This document shows, piece after piece, positions 1 to 13,000 of a DNA stretch of 64,000 nt. A program made the translations under genes and the position numbers. Within the stretch, counting starts at the first letter, position 1. Each line of letters opens with the position of its first letter. Source of the stretch: Symsagittifera roscoffensis. Lineage: Eukaryota; Xenacoelomorpha; Acoela; Convolutidae. Location of the stretch: contig NC_087071.1 in NCBI RefSeq assembly GCF_963678635.1, positions 28,119,325 to 28,183,324 on the forward strand. Direction: 5' to 3'. The notes below the pieces were generated by a model. The model ran no database searches. It was not told the DNA's origin and saw nothing but the letters and a program-made list of their open reading frames with translations.

Positions 1-283
1 CTGAAAGATGAAGTCATAACTGTATTTAAGAATAGCATACCTGATGCATTGGGTAGTACCCTTCTCCTGCTATAGTGGGATCCCCTCATGATTGCACTTT
101 CCCCACTCAACACACTGTCTTCCTCGTGTGACGCCTCGTGAGGCACTGAAATTAGATTTATAGTCATAATGTCATTTCATGACTTCGCTCAGAAATCTGA
201 ACTTGCCTCAGATTTGCAGTTTACTCATTTTGTTTTTGATATGATTCAGAAAACAAAGCATCTTCTGGAGGGTTGGGGGTTTT
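1..283. other. No gene seen; probable intron or flank of the left-edge gene
   Basis: I see no coding exon, RNA gene or clear repeat here. If the minus-strand gene with exon 7 at 922-1068 continues, this stretch lies in its next intron or beyond. Confidence 0.4.
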
Positions 284-702
284 CAGTAGCGTGCCGAGGT
301 GGGGCGGGTGGGGTTGGTATTCGACTGCTTTTCTCCCTTAATTCTGGTAGCCAAATTTTTCCAAACTGTCCCCCCTGTGGTATAATTTGAAGGCATTCAT
401 TTTTTTGCTAACCAACCTCATAATTTTTCTAGAGGCGCTTTTGGCGCCATTATGAATAATTTTAAGTGGGGAGCGCGCGACGAAAAAGCTCTTTTTTTGT
501 CATAATTTTCCAGAAAAAGCCTACAAACGCTTCTCTCAACCTGTTTTTCTAAAAACAGCAGAAAATTTTTGACACAATCCGCATAGTATTTTCGGAAAGC
601 TCGGAAAATGAAATTATTTGACCTAACAAAAAGGTTGGCAAATTTTTCTAAAAATGTTTGAAAAACCACCCCCCCCCCCTAAAAAAATTTCTGCGCACGC
701 CA
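284..702. mobile_element. hAT-like non-autonomous element (MITE)
   Basis: The left end reads CAGTAGCGTGCCGAGG and the right end is its imperfect inverted counterpart (CTGCGCACGCCA). The ends are flanked by GGGGTTTT (276-283) and GGGGTTTC (703-710), a 7/8 match to an 8-bp target duplication. An 8-bp duplication and CAG-type ends with GCGTGC are usual for hAT elements. The interior has no credible ORF and includes a C homopolymer near 669-679. The short ORFs crossing it look like chance. Confidence 0.5.
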
Positions 703-921
703 GGGGTTTCGATTATTGAGTTTTTTATTATGAAGAGTATACCATTTGATTGACAAAAACTGAGGTTGAGTTCTCAAGTGTTTTTCCAATGTGAACATCA
801 TGCACATAAAAAATATCTTAAAAAGGGTGCTTTAGACTTTCATATAGACATGCGATTAAGTATTTCTCCGATTTGATCCGAATCTGACTCTGAACATGCC
901 TATAATTAACGTTTCTCTCAC

Positions 922-1068
922 CGCTAGGGGGCTTGACGAACTGGAGTGGGAGGTCTATTCCACAGCCATACATGCCCATAGTGTACCATCCAGCCGATAC
1001 TCCAGTCTGCATGGTCTGCACTGAAGGTCTTCTGCTCATGTGGCGAGTGTTGTCCACCTGCGAGGATT
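922..1068 (-). CDS. Exon 7 of the unrecognised gene
   Basis: The acceptor TGATTTCAG ends at 1069 and the donor GTGAGA begins at 921. Entering in phase 1 from exon 6 gives an open frame including [19 protein letters not shown] and [18 protein letters not shown]. The Cys/Gly/Met-rich end differs from the basic upstream exons, so a folded domain may start here. Without splicing the frame runs about 34 more codons to a stop at 818. Confidence 0.65.
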
Positions 1069-4000
1069 CTGAAATCATAACCAACATATTTTTATTTTCA
1101 AGAAAGTGAAAAAAATGAAGACAATTTACATAAATAATCACAATGAAATCTTGAAAAAATGCAGAAAGGTTCCACGAAAGCTGTCCTAACTATGAACATT
1201 TAATAGATCTTAAGTCTTTGTAACGTTGTTACCAAATTAGAACTTCATCAAACTATACAGAAAGTTCCTCGCTTTCGTGGAAAATCAGAAGTGCTCGATT
1301 TTGAAAGCTCTATTTCTGGAAAGATTTCGGGAGGGTTTTCTGGAGGACTTTTCATATCTAAAATTTAAATTTAGTAAATAAGTGTTATTAACTATTAAAT
1401 TTAAAAAGCAAGATAATGAACCTCTGCGACCCCCAGTGGCAGGGATGCGTCCAGGAAGTCGGGAGGAGGATTCACTTTCGTGCATCCGGCGAGACCGGTC
1501 CACCAGGGCACGCTTGCTATGCTTCACCTAAATAAAAATGTAAAATAGATTATCTCTCAGTGGGTATGTCAAAGTGTTTAGAAATGATGAGGTTGTTAAT
1601 GAAAAACTTTAATTTCGTCTAGAGCCGCCAGTGCAGCTACAGGGTTTTTGCGAGGAACTAGTATTTTAAAAATATAAATATTTTTTGTTTTAGAACATCA
1701 ATTTCGGTTTTCAGAGCTTCCGAACAACAAGATTTTTTGGAAAAATGAACCAGCAAAGTTTTCGATCTGTTTTTTTTGACGAAAAATATTCTTGGTCCGG
1801 CAGCCGTAAAGTGATATCAAAGTTCGTATGAGCGAGCCAAATTCAAACCCACCGTCAAAAGTACGCGTGACTGATGAAACAAGACTAACCGGTACTCCTC
1901 CAGCTAAAACTAGTGATGAGTTGTGAACAATCTGCTGTTCACTCTTCATCTGCTTCAGTCTCTTTATCATACTGGTTCTCTGAGTCTCACTCATGTAGCC
2001 CCTCGCTCTGTCTATCGAGTAGGACCTAAATCATATATATCAAATGCTAATGTGCCTAAATATAGGATCTAAATGTATATATCGAAACTAAAGCATATAT
2101 ATCGAATGCTAATGTGCACAGATGGGGTCTTTTCCATCGTAGTTAGACCCCCCAGCCTAGTATCAAGAAACACATAGCCCCCTCCCCAGTAATAAAATGC
2201 ACTAAAACTCTATCTAAACTAAAAATAAATGAAAGGTAAGAATTGGAGTTCAATTAAAATTTGTGTTATTTCTAAGTAAGACACAATAACACTGACGCTC
2301 GCTCACTCTGGAGGAGGTCACTTACGATAAATCAAGGTCATACAGACCAGTTAATTAAACATAGACGAATTAAATAAGAACAATCACAACACCTAGCTTA
2401 GTAACAAAAACCGTAGCTTCTCATTTTGGGAACAAAAAATGTTCTACCCGCACGCAGGGAGGATTTTCTCGAGAGGGTGGGGGGAGGGGAAGAGTTTCAA
2501 AAAATTTTCAAAATTATTTTCGACTTTTTTAGGTTGACCTAAATGATTTTCCGATCGTTTTCCAGAACACTATAAAGACCCGTTGGCTCTTTTTTCTTTC
2601 CCCCACCCCACCTGCAATTTTTTATAATCAAAATTACTGTTCACATTGTCCGATTGTCATGAAAATTGACATGCAGATAAATTAGGCCATGACAAACAGA
2701 TTTGGTCTCCATAATAAACCTTCTAAAACCACTCCTTAGAACATAAGGTTAATGTTTGTGTGAGATGAGGGGGGGGGGGGAGGAGGGGGTGGGGAGGAAA
2801 AAGAGCCGACCCGTTTCGGCGCGCGTTCCCCTTCAAAATTAATATAAAGCCCCGAACAACCCCCCCCCCCCACGACAATTGAAATTTGAAATTTGAAATT
2901 TGAATTACTTTACCAGCTACATATACAACGCCAAAAGCAATATATTATGCCTGGAGGGAGATCCTAAAGAGCAGTACTGCTCATCGAGTAGGATATCCTG
3001 GAGAGTAAAGAGAAGACAGCCAGCATCAACTCAACAAACAAATTAAATTAAGGGCTGAAATTAAAAAACAGTTTGTAGAGGTCCTGATTGTCTTTTAGGT
3101 AAGTTTGAAAAAACTGTTTATAGAGTCTCAAACAACTAACTTCTGACATTTCATGTATATTAACAGGTATCAAGTCATTTTGTTTTAAATAGTTAAAAGC
3201 CTGCACAATTCTAACTGTAAGCGATCTCTGTTTAGCGGTAGTAGAAACTTTTGCCACTTTAATTACACCTTTTGCTTTGCTCCTGGTACATGGTCCACTT
3301 TTTTGGGAGTAAATCTGAGACAGAAAACCATTTTTTTTGTCCGATCGCAATTCCATAAACAAGTACTTAAACATCTCAAAAAAGTATAAATCAAAAACAG
3401 TAAGCAATTTGTTTTCGTCCATAATTTCCTTAATTGATTCATATCTACGTTTGAAAAAAATTGCTTTCAAGATTCTTTTTTATAGTTTCATTATCTCGGT
3501 AAGATGAGATTGGGATGTATTGCCGTATATAAAAATTCCATAAGTGATTGTAGGATTTACATATGCTTTGTAGAAGCGAAGCATCTGCTGTTTAGAAAAA
3601 ATATACCTAGCTTTCCAGACAATGCCACAAAATTTAGTTAATTTTTTGCACACATGTTCAATGTGAAACTTGAAAGTAAGTTTCTTATCAACAAAAATGC
3701 CTAAATATTTACATACATTTGTAATTTGAACTGTAGTACCAAAAGCAAGGTAATCTTTTGAAAAATTATTACCAAATTTCATTGTTTGAGTTTTACCAGG
3801 ATTGACACAAAGTCCATTCGTTTTGAACCATCTATCCATTTTACTTAACGAACTGTCAAAACTATCGCAACAATATTTTTTCTGCATTGCATATTGTAGT
3901 ATCATCAGCGAATAGAACAACCTCAGATCCTTCAGCAATTTTCGGAAGATCATTTATATATATTAAAAACAATAATGGACCTAAAACTGACCCTTGCGGT

Positions 4001-7000
4001 ACTCCACTTGACATAGAGCGACTATGATATTTTATTATCAGTTTCAACAAATTGAAATCGGTTTGTAAAGTAATTGTTTAGAAGACAGAGAATCCGGCAT
4101 GATTTATGGTATCAAATGCTTTTTTGAGATCAACAAGGCATGATTGACCAACCAATTTTTTGTCCCATCCCCCTCTAATAAATTCGGTGAATTCGATTAA
4201 TGCGTCCACGCATGACTTTTTCTTTTGAAATCCAAATTGTTTTTCATAAAGAATCTTCTGCTTATTAGCAAAGTTATACATTCTATTGAATATTATCCTT
4301 TCGAAAATTTTGCTGAGTGAACTGAGTAAACTAATAGGTCTATAATTTTCCAAAGAATTTTTTAAACCTCCCTTAAAAAGGGGAATAACTTTTGCAACTT
4401 TTAAGCCTTGAGGAAAATAACCACTCTTAACGCATTGGTTGAAAAGGCTGCAAATTCTTACAGAAATTACAGGCAGCGATAATTTTATAATTTTGTTTTT
4501 TATGCCATCATGACCATTTGAACCTTTGTTTTTCAACATATATATGGCATTTTCAATATCCTCGCGGGTAATTTCATAAAACACCATTGATTTTTCGATG
4601 CGATCTACATAACCCAACTTGTAATCGAATTCAGGATTTCTCAGTTTCTCGCCAATTGAGGCAAAAAATTCATTAAAAACATCAGCAGCCAAAAAACTCG
4701 TGTTTTTAGAGTTTCCTTTGCAAAATTCATTAAAGGCCTGGAACAGCGTTTTCGAATTTCTACCATTTCCAACTTTTTTGTCGTGATAAACTCTTTTTTC
4801 ATTTCTTATTAACTTGGTTGCTAAATTTCTAGCTTGAGAATCTTTCAGTTTATTCAATTCAGTAAGATTTTGTACCCACTTACTGAAAAACCGATTGCGG
4901 TTTTTGAGGATTTTTTTGGTTGAATCGGTAACCCATGACTGTTTTTGTGATTTCGATTTTTCTAAGGGAGCAAAACGATCAATTGATGAAACTATGGATT
5001 CAACTAACAGACATAATTTCTCATTGGGATCACTAAGCTTATAAAATTTTGACAATTTGTTTTCTAAGAGGAATAAATATTTATAAATATTATCGTCACG
5101 GTAAAGATTTTTAAGATTTCTATATTGCAGTAATCTTGATTTTCTTGCGGATCAACATTCACGTAACCAGATACAATTACGGGAAAATGATCAGAAATAG
5201 TTGAATCCAGTGTTTTTACGTTGGCGTCAAAATTAGCAATTAAATGGTCAATACATTTACTCGATGTTGGAGTAATGCGAGTTGGATCTCTATTCAAAAT
5301 ATGCGCACCACAGCTCTTAATTAGATTAATATAAGAATTGGAAATTAGCTTGCAATCTAAAGTATCGATATTAAAATCTCCACAAACAAAAAAATTAGTT
5401 TTCAAAGCATTTAAGTACAGAAGGTAATTCTCAAACTGATTTAAAAAAAAACTCATTTTTGCTCTGTGGGGGTTTATAGACAACGAAAATATCAGTTTTG
5501 ACTGATTTATATACGATAGATATGTTGATGCATTCGAAATTAACCTCTATATTGTTTAACTGAAAATTCACATCATCGCGCACATAAAATGCACATCCCC
5601 CGCCTCGCTGATATTTCCGGTGTTTAGAAATTAAGGGATGGTAGCCATCAAGATGATAGAGAATCAGATAATCAGTATCACACAGCCAGGTTTCGCATAG
5701 CGCAATAACCAAAAGTTTTTGTTCTAACTGATTAATATCTATAACGAGTTGGTCATGATGGCATCTGAGGGACCTTATATTCAAAAAATACAAAAAAACT
5801 GTCTTTTAAGTCGCCCATATGACGTTCTTCTACATTTCTCTCCATTTCAAAAAAAAAAATAGAACTTCAGTCAAGTTGATTGAATTTATTTGCTAACGTC
5901 CTCTGTTACAGTTTTTTCTATATTGAGCGCTTCTGATTCATTTTCAATATTTAATTTCTTCGAGGCCTGATTATCAATATTCAATATTTCTGGCGATAAA
6001 TTCCTCTCTGACCATCTCCTCGAAATACCAGGAGTTGAATTGGTATTTAGTTGAGCACCAGTATGGCGCCCAGTAATGAAGGTTTTATGAACTGCTTGAA
6101 GATAGTTGTGTGGTCTTGGCCGGTTTTGACTGATCTGTTTTTTTGGCTGCAATTTTAGCTAGTTGTTCCACTCCAGCAAGACTATTTACACTTTGGGAAT
6201 AAAATGAGCCATTTGGTCGTTGGCAAAAAACTTTCACTTGGCAGTTATGAGTCGTTGTAATAAGATTCATGTTATCGCATTTTCTTTTAATTCCCATGTC
6301 TGATTTCGGCAAACGTTCATTTATGAACAAACTTTTTCCCTGTACACCCTTCTGCCCAGATAACATACGCCTCCTTCCGAAAATCTCATCTTTGTCCGAA
6401 AAATAGACAAATTTCAAAATGATTGGAACATTCTTACCAGAATCCTTGCGCGTCGGAAGAGGATGACATGCCTTGATAGCTCCCGGTGATAACACATAGC
6501 CACCAAAGTAATGGTAAACTAGGTTGCACATGTCGGAAATCAGGTTGAGGGAGTATGGGTTGATATCAAATTTCGAAAAAACTAAGCAATCTTTACTAGA
6601 ATATCTTTCCTGAAAATTTACTCGCTTTTCGAGATCAAAAACATTGTTTTTTAAGTCAATTATTTCCTGGGTTCTTTCATTTAATACATTTTCAAGAGAA
6701 TCAACGCTTGCCAAAAGGCTAGTGATAACAAGAATCATTAATTTAGGGTCAATATTGGAATCTGGGGGAAGATTTTTCAATAAATCAACGTAATTTTTTG
6801 AATTATTTCGGCCATTTTGATGGTGAAGGTCAAATATTTCAAGCAATAAATCCGAATCAAAAAGCGCAACAATAAGAGCAACTAATCTCTAGCATTCATT
6901 TCACGTGACTGCTCCTGGTACATGGTCCAAAACGCCATAGCTTAGTTTACCTTGAATAATAAAGTCTCTATGTTGAGGCTCTCACTAGTTAACACCAAAT

Positions 7001-10000
7001 AGTTTAATAAATGCAAAAAAAACGAGTCGCAGAAAAAATTTTCCGTGGACAAACAATCAGGAATAAGGAAAAATTAAAAAACGAACAGTAAGAAAAGGTA
7101 TGATTTTTGACCGTACCTTTTGAGTTTGTTCTTCTCGATGGCTGATTTGAGTTGTCTGGGAGTGACAGTGGGAGCATTGGAGTTGTTCAGGTACTTGCTG
7201 TTCTGTCTCGAGAAGTTCCTTTGCTGATAGCGCGAGTTGTCAATCTCCCTAAAACCACAGCTAATTACACAGATATATTTATCTGTTTCTATGGTTATTG
7301 TAGAGAAGACCTCAAAAAGTAACAAAATATTAAACGAAGCGGTTCATTTTGAGATTGAAGTAAAAAATTGCTGCTCATCTTCTTCTCAGAGCTTTAATTT
7401 TTTGAGACAGTTTTAGCTACCTATTCTGTAATAATTGATTAGAAACTAAAATTAAACTCTTTTGTCCAAGATTTTTTATACATAAATACATCATTTTTTT
7501 ACATTTTTTTACATCATACATTTTTTTACATCTTTTTTACATCATACATTTTTTGGAAGTGTCGTTTAGTTCTGGATACGAGCTTTAGTGGTAAAGAGAG
7601 CGATTATGATAGGAAGTCATGATGTTGTGATTAGTCTAAGCCACTCACACGTCTTGAGCATTGAGTCCGGTGGACAAGGAAGGGAATCTGGGTCTGGCCT
7701 CCCTTCTACTCTCCGCTGACTCCTTGGACCCGCCAGTGTCTAAACCACAGCTCAGATTGTTTCCAGCGGGGTAGAAAAAAACTTCAAGTAAATCGAAATT
7801 CAAATATAAAACCTTCTTTCCATGGTCAGTCTTGCCAATGATTTCATAAAGTATAGTTATAATAAATTTTGATGTTCTAAAAAAAGTCTGAATATTTAAA
7901 AAAAAATCAATATATCAAAAAATAGATCCAAAATGAGACGGCGATGAAATTGTATACAAATTTTTTAAAAATTCAAATATAAAACCTTCTTTCTATGGTC
8001 AGTCTTGCCAATGATTCCATAAAATATAGTTATAATAAATTTTGATGTTCTAAAAAAAGTCTGAATATTTAAAAAAAAATTTATACATCAAAAAATAGAT
8101 CCAAAATGAGACGGCGATGAAATTGTATAAAGATTTTTTAGAGAAGTTCAAGATTCTGATTATATTTTATTTATCACTTTTGTATAACTTCAATGATTTC
8201 TTTTTAGATATCACATCAATATCAGTATCAAAAATGGCTCAAATTAGTCGAACGGTTGTTTTAGTCTAAGAATCTTATAATTTTCATGCATTTTTAACAA
8301 AAATTTTAAATTTTTCAAATTTAACATCTTTTGTTCCAAATCGATTGGGCGGCAGCATGTCCGCGTGGCGAAAAGACAGTTTGCCTAATTTATCAAGTGC
8401 TTCAGTTAGCCGAAAATTAGAGTATTCTTTAATACGATTGGCTACATCTTTCAAGCGCTTAGTTATTGCTGCCAGTGAAAAGTTAATTTTGTCTTTCACC
8501 GCTGGCTGTTTCGCTGCTTAAATCTCGGTTTTGTTAGGACTAGTCAAAGGTTTTGTAAAGTGAAGTATTGGAAAGTTCTAAATTGCTTACTACAATGAAA
8601 TAAAAAAAAATTCACCAGTGTTATTTGCGCTGAAATTATAATACATCCTAAGGTGACAAAAAATTAACTTTTCCCGCAGTTTCATTTAGCTGGCAACCCA
8701 GGTTGACATCCATACACAAAAAATGCTTACCATACAATTCGATAAAAGAAAAACGCTTGTCGTACAATTTAAAACACGGAGTGTATGGAAAAAGAAAAAA
8801 TGTTGTTTATCATACAATTTCTATATATGAAAATTGTATGATAAACTTTTTTACAGTGCTGAATAAAAACTTCGAAAAAGAAAAAACAAAATGCCAAGGA
8901 TTCTTTTTTTAATTTTCAGTTGCAATATCATTTTTAGGCTCAAGCAAGCATTTTTCAAAAAACAAAACAAAAATGCATGCCAAAATTGATTATTTTTGCC
9001 TATAAGGTAGTCTAGGCTGAATTGTTCATACCACAGAAACAAAATAGCCTGAAATAGTTTTTGGCTGAAAAAAAATATTTGAAAAATTTCTTGCCATATA
9101 CAAAACTTTGAGCTTTTTGCTCATAGTTCTAAGTGATCTGTGAACTACTATCTCACAGTTTTTACTCATCCGGTATCTTTGAGATTTTTTCACTTCAATT
9201 CATGCTTTCGCATTTTCACAGTTGATGTTTGAAATTGTCCGAAACTTACAGTTTTTCAATTTTTTCTTTTCCCAAAAACCATTCGATATGGATTACGGGG
9301 CTGTCAGAACATTCAGGGCTTTGCCCCTGATATAAGAACAGTTTTTTTTTCTGAGCTCTTCTTTTTTGACATATTTTTATTTTCCAAGCTAATTTATGAA
9401 AATGTTGTTCCAATTTTTGAAAAAAGTGTGGAATATTTAAGCTTGGGGTGTTTTTTTTTCAGTCATTTTTCGCTATATTAACTGAACATCTCTGGCAAAT
9501 TTTCTTACCACCAGAAACATTGTTTTCTGGAGCTCAATTTTAAAAAGATTCTTCACCTATGATCAAGTTTCGTAAAGTTATGGTGGCTTGAAGATTGATA
9601 ACTGGTCTAATTTGGGATATATAACGCCCAATATTTTGGGTTCTAATAACATGCGTAAGCGGCAAACTTATGCCTTTCAAAATGAAATGAGGCAGGTCAT
9701 TTGCCCTTTTTGTTAGGAAACGAGACTCTAAATACATCCCTTTCTAGTTTACTTTCGACTTTTTGTTTATTTCTTCAATTTTACGACCAAAATTTTTTTA
9801 ACGAGCTTTAAACTAGAGTCGGAACATTCAAAGCTTCGTCTCCTGATATACGAGCAGTCTTGTTGCTTTTATAGTTTTTCTAAGAATCCTGGGAAGTTTT
9901 CGTCATTTTTTTTTTCAAAAATCGCGAAGATATAAGGTTGCCTAGCACTTTTTTGCACTTTTTTGAGCCTTAACACAGAAGCGAAGCTGCGCATCGTAAA

Positions 10001-13000
10001 CACAAGTCAGGAATTTTTTTAGTGATCACGTCCTTGCATCTGCTTCACGACAGCTTGTATTTTTATTATTACTAGCCAACAATAAAGCAGCTACAGTTTC
10101 TATCAAATTGCCAATTCTACGCAGCAAAAATTCGACCAAAAAAATAAAACTATCATTCAATGTTCTGTATTTGAATCTCCGACCATGTGAGTAGGAGTCT
10201 AACGACCTGGTATCTGCGCCATGGTAGCTTAGAAGTAAACTAGTGGCCAAGCTTATGCTGGATCCACCTGTTTCAATATTATTATGATCGTTATAATAAA
10301 TTTACAGTGCAAAAACTGAGGGGGTGGTTAGCCCTTTCTACTGTACTGATATGGAAATACGTAATTTTCAAAAAATGGACTTTACGCACAACTTTTGTAA
10401 TTTTTCTGCGTAAGTAGGGAATTAGCCGCTTATTTAAAGGAAAAATCTAATCCTGGCTCTTTCAATTAGGTCTTTATCTCAGATTTGGCTAGGTAGTTAA
10501 GGTGAAAAAATTCAAAACCAAAAAAAAATTTCAAAAATTTGATTTTTCCCAATGGGAAACATGGAAATAGCCTCTTACGCAGGGAAGAATTCAACCTCTT
10601 GATTTTTAGATTGAACCCTTGATATAGGATTTAGCAAATAGTTTTGATAATGCTGTTGAAATTTCTGAAAAATACTAGGAAAAATCCAAATTTTCGAAAA
10701 AAAAGTCAGTCAAAATAGGTTGCGCAGAGAATTTAAGCACCATGTTAGTTTGAATGGACTATCAACTTCAGAATCAGCAGGTTAAATTTAAAAATTTATA
10801 TATATTTCTGAAAAAGACATTCTAAACTTTTTTCAAAGATGCAAATAACTGATTGTTTCTCTTTCGCTTAAGCCCTTTATCTAAGATTTGGCAGAGTAGT
10901 TTTTGAGAAAAATGAACTAGTTTTAAACATGAAAAAAATGTCAAAAAATGGGCTTGTTTGATGCCGTATTTTTTTCTACCAAATTTAGAGAATAGCCGCT
11001 TGAGAAGGGGACAACCCCATAAATTGTTTTTCAGATTGAAATCTTATGTGCGTCTGTGCATTTGTTTTTTGAGAAAATGAAAAATTCATGACAAATAGGT
11101 CAAAGGACTTTCTACTGAAGTTTTTGAATGCCGTAGAACGTGGGGTAAAATGAAATGAGACTAGCGAAATAAACAGGCATGTAGAAGAGCAGCCGGTTTT
11201 TCCATTGGTACCTGTTTTTAAAAAATGGTACTGTTGCTTCTGAGAAAAATTTAAATTTCTGCAAAATAAAATAAAAATTTTTCAAAGTGTTGCAGACAAA
11301 ACAACAACAAAAAAATAAAACCCATGCAATTTTTTTTTCTCAAACAATACTTAACAATAGCCAAAAACAATAAATTTCTTATGCTTAAAAAGACTTAAGC
11401 AGGATTAATTTGAAATATACCAAAACTACCATCAATTGAGTCCTTTGATTTGCGAATTAGATTTAAAAAAAATCTTTGTACTAAACACTACGCTTGGCTT
11501 GTCTAAGAATCAAATTATTTTAGTGATGTCTTGCCTTTGTTATAATGATAGTTAGTTTCCGTTGTAAAATACTGTCAGGTATGAGCTTTTGGAAGTTTAA
11601 AAGCTTTTGAAGTATTCTGTGCTATTGCATGAACCAAAATTAAATCTATCGAGAATTGCCAAAAGTAAAACGAGGAATTAATTATTAAAAAGAACAATCG
11701 GTCAGTTCCACGAAATAATGATTCAAGTTTGAGCTTTCAGGCAACTATTTTCACACAAATGCTGTCTGCAAAATTGTGATAAAACAAAAATCAATTATTA
11801 TTTTTTTAAAACTATTTTTTCGTAAATTGTTTCCAGTTTAGGTTCACAATGATTGAAAGGAATTGTATAAATTATCACTTGAAGAACCCAGTCTGGGAGA
11901 TTGTCGTTAGGCAAATTATGCCTGTTTTCAGACGTCTCTGATTGTTCTTGTTTATCTAATATCTGTCGCTTCCACAGTCTGTGAAGTTTCTACCTTTCAT
12001 AGCAGTTTCCACACTAACCTGTGTCTTGATGATGGGCTCTGGCATACTGTGTGATGTAGTTCCTATCATGACTGGCTCTACTCGTCTGGTCAAGCATGCT
12101 CTCCTCCCGATATGGGGCTAAAACAGCAAAAGGCTCTTCTAACACCGCCATCCCCGCGTACCATTTTCGTACATAAACACCTGATTTCCTGATTTACAGT
12201 GTAATCATTTATTTGACCCAGTTTTATATGAGAAAAAATTATGTTTGTTATTGTGTAAAGCAGCCGCGTGCCATATTTCATGATTATCGGAATTGCGTGG
12301 ACAAAATTTAGAAACACAGAAAAAGGTCAACTGGCAGGAAAACGGTAGAAAATCCCAATAATATAATGAGTACGTTGAAAGTTTTTTCCATGGCGGAGAA
12401 CCGAATGCCCAAAAAATTTACACAAATACACGTCCTTTGAAATGTTCAAAAATTATTAACATTTACGCTAATTTCTTTCAGATTTTTAATTCCGAAATCT
12501 GATACGCTAATTCAATTTTTGCATGGTTCCCTAATTTGTGACTCTGACAAATGTTTACCTTGAAGTGTTTGCAATAAATTTAATATATGTATTAATTCAG
12601 CGTCTTTTCAAGTTTTTTCGGCTTTTCATCGAACATTTTTTACTGCGTGGACAGTATATTTAAATTCCCTTCGAAATAAGAAGGGAGTTTTATAAAAATA
12701 AACAAGACCGCTTGTATATCAGGGCAAAGCACTGATTTTTCCGGCTGTCATTAATCCATATCGAAAAACGTTTGGGAAAAAAAACCTATAAAGTTTTGAC
12801 AATATCAAAGTGTGGAATTTTGAGTCGTATGAAATTAATACCAATTAGCTAGCTTCAATTCAGTTTGGAACATTTTTGTTGCGCGGGATAGTTTGTCACG
12901 CATGAACAATTCGCGTTACGCTCTCAGCGTTATGAATAAACTCTTCAAAGCCCGCATAATTTAGTCCAAAACATGGCCAATTTGGCAATTTTCAAACGCA

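Larger units (their letters stand above)
3040..6900 (-). mobile_element. Degenerate non-LTR retrotransposon (LINE 1 of window)
   Basis: On the minus strand there is an ORF1 with a coiled coil and basic tail (6846-6085), then a broken ORF2 with apurinic-type endonuclease and reverse transcriptase (about 5800-3048). This two-ORF order fits the Jockey/CR1/L2 group of LINEs; the clade is not settled. The limits are approximate: no target duplication or poly-A tail was identified, and the ORFs end at about 3048. It sits in intron 4 of the unrecognised gene, in the same orientation as that gene. Stops and frame changes in ORF2 mean this copy is dead. Confidence 0.85.

Noticed and set aside
8284-8499. 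71-codon ORF with [19 protein letters not shown] and [18 protein letters not shown]
   Set aside because: Looks somewhat protein-like, but I recognise no family, its phase with the neighbouring exons is not supported by splice sites, and the frame continues poorly outside. Could be a transposon relic.
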